NCBI GenBank assembly: GCA_964385045.1
Contig: CAYLNM010000164.1
Span: 1-9,481, forward strand
DNA from: CAYLNM01 sp964385045
Lineage (GTDB): Bacteria; Planctomycetota; Phycisphaerae; Phycisphaerales; SM1A02
Length of the DNA: 9,481 bases
Direction of reading: 5' to 3'
Both the position numbers and the translations under genes were made by a program. Position 1 is the stretch's first letter; each line of letters starts with the position of its first letter. Shown here in pieces: positions 1 through 7,862 of the stretch. Below the pieces are notes generated by a model. It ran no database searches. It saw only the letters and a program-made list of their open reading frames with translations, and was not told the DNA's origin.

Positions 1-63
1 ACGGCCCCGACGGCCCCGGCGGCCCCGGCGGCCCCGACGGCCCCGGCGCCCCCGGCGACCCCG
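1..63. repeat. Tandem 9-bp repeat coding a collagen-like Gly-X-Y stretch
   Basis: Seven consecutive 9-base units with consensus RCGGCCCCG occupy positions 1-63. The first five match it exactly apart from the first base; the last two have drifted by one base each. Read on the minus strand inside the mobA-like gene, each unit encodes two triplet elements such as G-P-S or G-P-P. The repeat begins at the window edge and may extend to the left. Confidence 0.85.
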
Positions 64-235
64 CCGCCGCGGGCGGCGTTCCCGCGATCACCGTCTCGTC
101 GACTCCGGCCGCCTCGACGGCGGCCACCGCGACGTCGATCAGCCGCCGTCCGTCCGGCAGGCGGCGGAACGGCTTGCCGCCGCCCATCCGGCGGCCCGCC
201 CCGCCCGCGAGGATGACGCCCAGCGTTCCGGCCAT
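1..235 (-). CDS. mobA: Molybdenum cofactor guanylyltransferase (MobA-like), N-terminal part, truncated by window edge
   Basis: MobA transfers GMP from GTP to molybdopterin in the cytoplasm to give the guanine dinucleotide cofactor. About 78 residues are visible, starting at the ATG whose complement is at 233-235. Residues 5-22 carry the nucleotide-binding signature of the MobA/NTP-transferase fold, with LAGGAGRRMGGGKP at 9-22. This is the family consensus LAGGxxxRMGxxK, including the invariant lysine (K21). The helix and second strand follow (RRLIDVAVAAVEAAGVDETVIAG, about 30-52, in broken form RRLIDVAV...TVIAG). From about residue 59 the protein turns into Gly-X-Y triplets, where MobA normally continues to its conserved acidic and GPLxG segments. 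No strong Shine-Dalgarno is visible before the ATG. The gene is divergent from the secreted protein gene to its right. The family is clear, but related NTP transferases (CTP- or sugar-nucleotide-type) share this N-terminus, so the symbol is likely rather than proven. Confidence 0.72.
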   Translation of the reverse strand, partial: MAGTLGVILAGGAGRRMGGGKPFRRLPDGRRLIDVAVAAVEAAGVDETVIAGTPPAAAGSPGAPGPSGPPGPPGPSGP

Positions 236-345
236 GCGCACAGTCTGCCCGCCGGCGGCTCCGCGTGCCGTCCGAGAACGGGCCTCTCCGCCGCCGAGCC
301 GCCGCGGGGCGAGCGGACTGGCCCCGGCGGCCGATCCCCGGCACC
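236..345. other. Divergent intergenic region, mobA-like / secreted protein
   Basis: This 110-base spacer must hold the start signals of both flanking divergent genes. I find no convincing -35/-10 pair and no purine-rich ribosome binding site before either ATG. Either the genes use weak or leaderless starts, or the starts differ slightly from those chosen. Confidence 0.5.
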
Positions 346-1359
346 ATGACGACGATGTCGCTGCCTCCCGCCCATCCCGCCCCTTCCGCTCCGCCCCGGT
401 CCCGCCGCCGACCACTCGCCCTCGCGCTGGCATCGGCCCTCGCGTGGACCCCCGCCGCGATCGCCGGCCAGGCGTCCGATCCGCCCCCGGGGGAAGCATC
501 GGCATCCGGCGGCGATCCTGCCTCCGGCGGCCCGCCCGCCGCCGGGACGCCGACCGGCCCCGCGGTCCCGCCGCCGCCCGTCGTCGGTCCCCGCACCCCG
601 GGCAGCCCGGGCGACCCGCTCGCCCCGCGCCGGATCATCCAGGGCCGCGAGGACGTCGGGCCGCTGAGCACCGCGCAGCAGATCGACCTCCGGCGCGACG
701 TCGACGGCGGCTTCTCCTTCGGCAGCGTCTACCGGCAGGGCGACCTCCTCATGCGGACGCTCGGCGCCCTGCGGGCCGTCTTCCCGCGGTCGGAGTACAT
801 GTCGCCGCGGGCGGGCGTGACCGTCGCCGGCATCCCCGCCGGCACGCGGTTCCAGATCGGAGCGCCGCTGGAGACCCCCGTCTGGCAGCACCGCGCAGGC
901 ATGATCGACCCGTCGCTCGCCGCCGGCCTGATCACGGACGGCCGTTCGAGCAGTCTCGCCGTGAGCCCCGAGGCCGGCGCGGTGCCGGTCGACCCGCGCA
1001 CCGGCGGCCGCGTGATCGGCACCGGCCTCGCCGGCGACCCCGTCGTCCAGCGGGCGCGGCTGGGACTCACCGGACCGGCCAACGACCGGGTGGACGACGC
1101 GGCCCGCGCCGCGGGCGACCCCCGAACCGCGCGATCCGCGCGCACGGCGATCCGACCGTCGGACGGCTCCCGCTCGGAGCGCCCTCGGGCCGGTGCCGCT
1201 TCTCCCCCCCGCCGGATGTCGATGCCGGCGATCGTGGACGACCCGTCGTACCGCCGCGAGCGGCTGCGGGCCATCCTCGGCCGCGCCGTCGCCGAGGCGG
1301 CGGCACGACCGGCGAACGGTCAGGCGGCCCGGGGGCCGTCGTCGTCGTCCGGGTCGTAG
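346..1359 (+). CDS. Secreted proline-rich protein of unknown family
   Basis: This 337-residue protein belongs to no family I recognise. Residues 18-22 are basic (RSRRR). They are followed by a hydrophobic alanine/leucine segment (24-33) and a likely signal peptidase site after AIA (38-40), so export by Sec is expected. Residues 43-95 are a Gly/Pro/Ala-rich linker. A more ordered region follows at about 100-245, with motifs such as LSTAQQIDLRRDVDGG and RSEYMSPRAGVTVAGIPAGT. The C-terminus is again Arg/Ala/Pro-rich, with a short helix near YRRERLRAILGRAVAEAA. Third codon positions are almost all G or C across the frame, which supports coding. ATG 346 was chosen because it places the basic and hydrophobic parts near the N-terminus; ATG 355 is equally possible, and neither has a clear ribosome binding site. 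The gene ends in tandem TAG TAG and overlaps the end of the convergent gene on the other strand by 40 bases. Confidence 0.75.
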   Translation: MTTMSLPPAHPAPSAPPRSRRRPLALALASALAWTPAAIAGQASDPPPGEASASGGDPASGGPPAAGTPTGPAVPPPPVVGPRTPGSPGDPLAPRRIIQGREDVGPLSTAQQIDLRRDVDGGFSFGSVYRQGDLLMRTLGALRAVFPRSEYMSPRAGVTVAGIPAGTRFQIGAPLETPVWQHRAGMIDPSLAAGLITDGRSSSLAVSPEAGAVPVDPRTGGRVIGTGLAGDPVVQRARLGLTGPANDRVDDAARAAGDPRTARSARTAIRPSDGSRSERPRAGAASPPRRMSMPAIVDDPSYRRERLRAILGRAVAEAAARPANGQAARGPSSSSGS

Positions 1360-1574
1360 TAGCCGAGTACGTCGAGCTCGCGGGCGAGGTCGTCGATGCG
1401 GCGGCTCATCGTGTCGAGCGCGTCGAGCACGTCGTCGGCCGACGCCGGAAGGCCCGCCATCCGCAGGGTCCGCCGCTCGTGCGGCGAGAGCCGGCGGTGG
1501 CGAGCCTGCTCGACGGGAAACGGAATCGGTTCGTCCTCGTCGGGCCGAACCAGGCGAAACGCGTTCGAGTCCAT
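1320..1574 (-). CDS. Small acidic hypothetical protein, 84 residues
   Basis: This 84-residue cytoplasmic protein has no family I can name. The first 20 residues are acidic and proline-containing (DEDEPIPFP). A basic patch follows (RHRRLSPHERRTLR). Residues 47-75 look like one amphipathic, possibly coiled-coil helix (DDVLDALDTMSRRIDDLARELD), and the tail is very acidic (DPDDDDG). The ATG at 1574 was chosen over an open extension further upstream because GAGGGAGGG sits six bases before it and the upstream extension is low-complexity Arg/Gly sequence. The gene lies 281 bases downstream of the coiled-coil membrane protein gene on the same strand. Its last 40 bases are antisense to the end of the secreted-protein gene. 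Confidence 0.7.
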   Translation of the reverse strand: MDSNAFRLVRPDEDEPIPFPVEQARHRRLSPHERRTLRMAGLPASADDVLDALDTMSRRIDDLARELDVLGYYDPDDDDGPRAA

Positions 1575-1855
1575 GCCCTGCCCTCCCTCGGCGGCCTTCC
1601 TCGACGTCGGGGGCGGCTCGCGGCCGCGATCCCATCGCCGCCCCCGCCATCGACCAGCCGACGATCCCGCTTGGCGGCGGGGAAGCCCCCCGCCCCGGCG
1701 GACCTCACGGGGGGACCGCACGACCGGAACAGGTCGCCCGGCACCCCCCGCCGGCCGGCGCTACCGGACGCGGCGGGCCGGCACCGGGCTCCGGCCGCCG
1801 ACCGGCGCACACCCGCGGGCGGCGCACGACGGCCGATCGCGCCGCGGCGCATCGC
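1575..1855. other. Intergenic region with a GC-rich hairpin
   Basis: This 281-base spacer lies between two minus-strand genes. It holds the strong Shine-Dalgarno of the 84-residue protein (complement of 1581-1589). It also contains a perfect 7-bp inverted repeat, GGCGGGG at 1676-1682 and CCCCGCC at 1688-1694, with a five-base loop. The hairpin could help end the transcript of the upstream coiled-coil gene, but no T-tract follows on either strand. No convincing promoter or additional gene is visible. Confidence 0.45.
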
Positions 1856-4600
<2,745 letters not shown>

Positions 4601-4697
4601 CGCGGACCTTCCTCCCTCGTGCCGCCGGTGCCGCTCCGCCACCGCCACGGGCGCGCGGAGTCCGGATCCGGGACGAGACGGGGATCGGCCCGGGCGC

Positions 4698-4720
4698 GAC
4701 CGCGCTGAAGTCGCGCGGTC
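4698..4720. promoter_or_regulatory. Perfect inverted repeat, candidate operator or leader hairpin
   Basis: GACCGCGC at 4698-4705 is repeated in inverse orientation as GCGCGGTC at 4713-4720, with a seven-base centre TGAAGTC. It lies about 100 bases upstream of the coiled-coil gene start and about 250 bases upstream of mqnE. It could be a regulator binding site or an RNA hairpin in the leader of the minus-strand transcript. At this GC content chance palindromes are common, so functional status is open. Confidence 0.35.
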
Positions 4721-4942
4721 CCCCTACCCGACGCCCAGCCCGCACGACCGGCCCCCGCTTCCCGGCTTGCCGGGCCTGCCGCGCTTCCGGACCCTTGGGC
4801 TGCGGGCCGGAGGGGTGCGAGCGTCGGGATGCGCGGGCTCGCCCCACGAGCGGCGGTGGCGGTGGAGCCGGCGGCACGCCGTGCGGAGGCCCCTGACGAC
4901 CGGCCGCCGCCGCGGGCCGTCGAGGACGCCCGGGGACGGCGC

Positions 4943-4948
4943 TAGACT
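4943..4948 (+). promoter_or_regulatory. Candidate -10 element TAGACT of mqnE
   Basis: TAGACT keeps the most conserved positions (TA---T) of a sigma-70 type -10 box. It lies 25 bases before the GTG start of mqnE, in a region otherwise almost free of A and T. The hexamer 17 bases further upstream (TCGAGG) is a weak -35 match. The same TAGACTC heptamer precedes the next plus-strand gene. Confidence 0.45.
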
Positions 4949-4962
4949 CCCCGACCCCAGGT

Positions 4963-4969
4963 GGAGGAG
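4963..4969 (+). promoter_or_regulatory. Ribosome binding site that sets the GTG start of mqnE
   Basis: GGAGGAG ends four bases before GTG 4974. The next in-frame ATG (5037) has no purine-rich sequence before it, so the GTG start is preferred. Confidence 0.75.
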
Positions 4970-4973
4970 CCCC

Positions 4974-6353
4974 GTGACCGTCGCACCGATCGATCCGACC
5001 CGCCCCGATGCCCCGGCCGACGCCTCCGTGCTGGCCATGCCTGCCACCGCGCCCGAGCCCGACCTCGACCGCCTGATGCGGGCCCCCGGCTTCGACCCCG
5101 TCCTCGCCCCGATCGTGGAGAAGGTGCGGAATGGCGTGCGGCTGTCCCGCGAGGACGGCGAGACGCTGTTCGCGACGCCGGACCTCTGGACGGTGTGCGG
5201 ACTCGCGGACGCGGTGCGGCGGCGAATGCACGGCGACGTCGCGTACTACAACGTCAATCGCCACGTCAACTACTCGAACGTCTGCGCGCTGTCCTGCAAG
5301 TTCTGCGCCTTCTACCGCAAGCGCGGGCAGGAGGGCGCGTACGAGTTCACGATCGACGAGATCGTCGAGGAGGCGAAGAAGGCCGAGCGCGGCGGCGCGA
5401 CCGAGCTGCACGTCGTGGGCGGCCTCCACCCGTGGCTGAAGTTCGACTGGTACACCGACATGCTCTCGGCCCTTCGGGAGCACGTGCCGAACGTCCACGT
5501 CAAGGCCTTCACGGCGGTCGAGATCGTCCACCTCGCGAAGATCAGCCGCCGCTTCAAGGACGGCTACGAGGGCATCAAGGCGGTCCTGGCCGACCTGAAG
5601 GCCGCCGGCCTCGGCTCGCTGCCCGGGGGCGGGGCCGAGGTCTTCGACGACCGCGTCCACGACGAGGCGTACCGCGGCAAGATCCGCAGCGACGAGTGGC
5701 TCGACGTCCACCGCGCGGCCCACGAGCTCGGCCTCAACTCCAACGCGACCATCCTCTACGGCCACATCGAGCAGCGGACCGAGCGCATCCACCACCTGAT
5801 GCTGCTCCGCGAGCAGCAGGACCGCACGCTGCGGGAGTGGGCGATCGAGCAGGGCATCACGCTGCAGTCGCACGCCACGACCGGCGGCGACGAGCGGGAC
5901 GCGGTGGTGCTCTCCGGCCCGAACGAGGCCTATCCGCAGGTGCGGCTGCCGATGCCCGACCGCTGCCGCACCGGGTACTTCCAGACGCTGATCCCGCTGC
6001 CGTTCTTCCCCGACGAGAGCGAGCTCGAGCACCTGCCCGGCCCGAGCGGCCTCGAGAACATGCGGACGCTCGCGATCGGCCGGCTGATGCTGGACAACTT
6101 CCCGCACATCAAGGCGTTCTGGATCATGCAGACGCTGGACATGGCCCAGTTCATGCTCCAGAACGGCGCCGACGACATCGACGGCACGGTCGTCTGGTAC
6201 GACATCACCAAGCTCACCGGACCCACGACCCACCAGGAGACCACGGTCTGGGACCTCGAGCGGGCGATCCGCGAGGCCGGCTTCCGCCCGGTGGAGCGGG
6301 ACACCCTCTACCGCGAGATCCGGCGCACCGGCGAGGGCTGGTCGGTGGCGTGA
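4974..6353 (+). CDS. mqnE: Aminofutalosine synthase MqnE (radical SAM, menaquinone biosynthesis)
   Basis: MqnE joins the enolpyruvyl group of 3-[(1-carboxyvinyl)oxy]benzoate to adenosine from SAM, giving 6-amino-6-deoxyfutalosine, the second step of the futalosine route to menaquinone. The product has 459 residues. The radical SAM cluster motif CALSCKFC is at 104-111 (C104, C108, C111). Family motifs follow: ELHVVGGLHPWL, GGGAEVFDDRV, NATILYGHIE, the FQTLIPLPFFP strand, LMLDNFPHIKAFW and GADDIDGTVV. As I recall the family, members have about 360-390 residues. The excess here comes from an N-terminal extension of roughly 30 residues and an apparent insertion at about 284-333 between the LREQQD helix and the GYFQTL strand. 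The GTG start is supported by GGAGGAG just upstream. No mqnA, mqnC, mqnD or mqnB is in the window, so the pathway genes are dispersed. Confidence 0.96.
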   Translation: MTVAPIDPTRPDAPADASVLAMPATAPEPDLDRLMRAPGFDPVLAPIVEKVRNGVRLSREDGETLFATPDLWTVCGLADAVRRRMHGDVAYYNVNRHVNYSNVCALSCKFCAFYRKRGQEGAYEFTIDEIVEEAKKAERGGATELHVVGGLHPWLKFDWYTDMLSALREHVPNVHVKAFTAVEIVHLAKISRRFKDGYEGIKAVLADLKAAGLGSLPGGGAEVFDDRVHDEAYRGKIRSDEWLDVHRAAHELGLNSNATILYGHIEQRTERIHHLMLLREQQDRTLREWAIEQGITLQSHATTGGDERDAVVLSGPNEAYPQVRLPMPDRCRTGYFQTLIPLPFFPDESELEHLPGPSGLENMRTLAIGRLMLDNFPHIKAFWIMQTLDMAQFMLQNGADDIDGTVVWYDITKLTGPTTHQETTVWDLERAIREAGFRPVERDTLYREIRRTGEGWSVA

Positions 6354-6436
6354 CTCCCGCCACGGCGGCGCGGCCGCGGCGGCCGGCTCGAGGGGGCGGG
6401 GAGCCTTTCCCGACGGGGGGCGGCGCCGGCCCGCCG
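6354..6436 (+). other. Spacer after mqnE with a weak hairpin
   Basis: The spacer after mqnE contains a 6-bp stem (6397-6402 with 6407-6412, one G-U pair, GCCT loop) about 45 bases after the stop. No run of T follows, so it is a poor candidate for an intrinsic terminator. The TAGACT element of the next gene begins immediately after this stretch. Confidence 0.3.
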
Positions 6437-6442
6437 TAGACT
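6437..6442 (+). promoter_or_regulatory. Candidate -10 element TAGACT of the small membrane protein gene
   Basis: The same TAGACTC heptamer found before mqnE recurs here, 46 bases before the ATG at 6489. No -35 match is visible at the usual distance. Its position just before a possible GTG start at 6444 argues that the real start is the downstream ATG. Confidence 0.42.
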
Positions 6443-6474
6443 CGTGGACTGGCAAGGCCCTCACCCCGCCGCCC

Positions 6475-6487
6475 ACGGGAGTCCCGT
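6475..6487 (+). promoter_or_regulatory. Hairpin enclosing the Shine-Dalgarno of the small membrane protein gene
   Basis: ACGGG (6475-6479) and CCCGT (6483-6487) form a perfect 5-bp stem with an AGT loop, ending one base before ATG 6489. The only Shine-Dalgarno-like sequence, GGGAG at 6477-6481, lies inside it and would be sequestered when it folds. Confidence 0.4.
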
Positions 6488-6488
6488 C

Positions 6489-7019
6489 ATGGTCCGCATC
6501 GTCGCCGCCGTCATCCTCGGCTACGCGTTGATCCTCATGCTCATGTTCGCGGGGATCGGCACCGCGTGGTCGGTCATGGGCCCCGAGGGCGCCTTTCGCG
6601 GCGACACCTGGGAGACCAGCGGCACGTGGCTGGCCACGATCCTCGCCGTCGGCGCGATCGCCGCGGTGATCGCCGGTGCGGCCGCGCGGCGGATCGCCCG
6701 CTCGCCCGCCGGCCCCGCCTCGCTCGCCGGCACGGTACTGGTGCTGGGCGTGCTGATGGGCGTGATGCAGCTCATGGCCGCCCCCGAGTCGCTGCCCGCG
6801 GGCGAGGAGGTGGAGGTCGCCGCCGAGCCCGAGCCGGCGCCGCGGCCCGAGCAGGTCGCCTGGGCCGACGCGATGAACAACGCGAAGCCGCCGCGGTGGT
6901 ATCCGTTCGTCAACACCGTGCTCGGCGGCGCGGGCGTGCTGATCGGCGGACTGCTGCTCGCGGGCGGCACCGGACGCGACGGCGGGCTGGCCGCAGGCGA
7001 GGAACTCGGGCGCGGCTGA
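6489..7019 (+). CDS. Small four-helix integral membrane protein of unknown function
   Basis: The 176-residue product has four predicted membrane segments at about 3-25, 46-66, 78-97 and 140-160. Between the third and fourth lies an acidic, proline-rich loop (about 100-125, with GEEVEVAAEPEPAP). It is followed by a short segment, KPPRWYPF, that leads into the last helix. This layout is common in uncharacterised small membrane proteins, and I do not recognise a named domain. ATG 6489 is preferred over GTG 6444: it puts the first hydrophobic helix at the very N-terminus, and the GTG would sit two bases after the candidate -10 element. The gene is 135 bases downstream of mqnE on the same strand, so it may be transcribed separately. 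It converges on the methyltransferase gene with a 41-base gap. Confidence 0.8.
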   Translation: MVRIVAAVILGYALILMLMFAGIGTAWSVMGPEGAFRGDTWETSGTWLATILAVGAIAAVIAGAAARRIARSPAGPASLAGTVLVLGVLMGVMQLMAAPESLPAGEEVEVAAEPEPAPRPEQVAWADAMNNAKPPRWYPFVNTVLGGAGVLIGGLLLAGGTGRDGGLAAGEELGRG

Positions 7020-7060
7020 CCGCGTCGGCGGCGCACGGCGTCGATCGACCCCGGCCGCGA

Positions 7061-7705
7061 TCAGGCCGGCGCCGGCGCCGGCGCCTCCACGCGGTGGTCC
7101 GCGCTCGCAGCCGACGTGCCGCGCGCCGTCGCGGGCACGCGGAGGATCAGCTCCTCCTCGGCCCCGTCCAGCTCGATCAGCTCGGCTCCCGCGTCCTCGA
7201 ATCGCTCCACCCACCACGCCAGCGGCTGCGTCGTCAGGTGCAGCGGGCTGCGGGCGAGGAACTTCCACCAGCGATTGCGGTCGGTGCGCGGGTTGATCTT
7301 GAACGCCAGCCAGTCGCTCGAGACGCGGACCGCCTCGGCCACCGCGGACTCCACGTCGTCGGGGTGGAGGTGCTCGAAGCAGTCGGTCGAGAGGACGAGC
7401 TCGAAGGCGTCGTCGTCGAACGGAAGGCTGGTGGCCGACGCCTCGCGGAGGTCGAGCCCGGCCGCCCGGCCCTTGCGGACCGCGGTCGCGGCCACGTCCA
7501 CCCCGCTCGCCCGCAGGCCCAGCGCGCCGAGCCGCTGCACCGCCCAGCCGGTCGAGCAGCCGACGTCGAGGGCCGAGGTGGCCGAGATGGTGCCGTCCGC
7601 CACCCGGTCGCAGATCGACCGCGCGTGCGAGTAGTCCTTCTTCGCGTGGTAGCCGAGGCGATAGAGACGCTCGTAGGTGCGGGCGTACGCGAACCGATCG
7701 GCCAT
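7061..7705 (-). CDS. Class I SAM-dependent methyltransferase
   Basis: The 214-residue cytoplasmic protein has the Rossmann-like methyltransferase fold of the Methyltransf_11 type. Motif I is LDVGCSTG at 46-53, which binds SAM. The acidic residue ending strand 2 is D70 in SGVDVA. Motif II/III is LPFDDDAFELVLSTDCFEHL at about 94-113, with the family's typical F-D-x-V-x-x-x-x-x-x-EH-L pattern. An N-terminal helical part (FAYARTYERLYRLGYHAKKDYSHA) is often seen in sugar- or small-molecule methyltransferases, but the substrate cannot be told from the sequence. Beyond residue 190 is a low-complexity tail ending in APAPAPA, coded by GGCGCC repeats. The ATG is supported by CAGGGAGGG four bases upstream. 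The HD-domain gene lies 157 bases upstream on the same strand. A functional link between the two is possible but unproven. Confidence 0.92.
   Translation of the reverse strand: MADRFAYARTYERLYRLGYHAKKDYSHARSICDRVADGTISATSALDVGCSTGWAVQRLGALGLRASGVDVAATAVRKGRAAGLDLREASATSLPFDDDAFELVLSTDCFEHLHPDDVESAVAEAVRVSSDWLAFKINPRTDRNRWWKFLARSPLHLTTQPLAWWVERFEDAGAELIELDGAEEELILRVPATARGTSAASADHRVEAPAPAPA
7068..7085. repeat. Three tandem GGCGCC units at the 3' end of the methyltransferase gene
   Basis: Three head-to-tail copies of the palindrome GGCGCC make an 18-bp perfect palindrome coding the Pro-Ala tail of the methyltransferase. It sits four bases before the stop codon, where two convergent genes meet. 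It might fold in either transcript, but there is no T-tract to suggest a terminator. Confidence 0.6.
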
Positions 7706-7862
7706 CGGACCCTCCCTGCCCCGGCGCGGGCGAATCCCGCGTCGCCGGGTGAGGGAAAGGTACCGGATGCCGCCCCGGGTGGCGGCCGCCGCGGCGGCCG
7801 GAGGCGGCCGGAGGCGGGTGACCCGAGTCCCGCGGCCCTCGCCGCATCAGCCGGTCCCCGCG
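7706..7862 (-). other. Spacer between HD gene and methyltransferase gene, with palindrome and short tandem repeat
   Basis: This 157-base spacer contains an 18-bp perfect palindrome at 7783-7800 (CGGCCGCC-GCGGCGGCCG). It overlaps a 10-bp direct repeat, GGCGGCCGGA at 7793-7802 and 7803-7812, that begins a third partial copy. On the minus strand these lie after the HD gene stop. They could end that transcript, though no T-rich run follows. A TACCTT hexamer (complement near 7760-7765) is a weak -10 candidate for the methyltransferase gene. The Shine-Dalgarno of the methyltransferase gene is the complement of 7710-7718. Confidence 0.4.

Larger units (their letters stand above)
4601..4973. other. 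Divergent intergenic region between the coiled-coil gene and mqnE
   Basis: This 373-base spacer separates two divergent genes and should contain both promoters. It holds the Shine-Dalgarno of the coiled-coil gene (complement of 4607-4616), a perfect 8-bp inverted repeat at 4698-4720, and a short stem with a CTTG loop at 4761-4774 (CCCGG/CCGGG). It also holds the TAGACTC element and Shine-Dalgarno of mqnE. I see no convincing additional gene. Open frames crossing it are unbroken only because stop codons are rare at this base composition. Confidence 0.6.

Noticed and set aside
1..63. CRISPR array or mobile element end at the left edge
   Set aside because: Units of 9 bases without spacers, in frame inside a coding sequence, are a coding minisatellite rather than a CRISPR array or inverted terminal repeat.
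4724..5047. Possible 107-codon minus-strand gene in the divergent spacer
   Set aside because: It overlaps the mqnE start and the translation is Arg/Pro/Gly-rich without motifs. I could not support it.
6361..6390. Short GC palindromes such as CGCGGCCGCG after mqnE as terminators
   Set aside because: Ten-base palindromes of G and C are expected by chance in this sequence, and no T-run follows.
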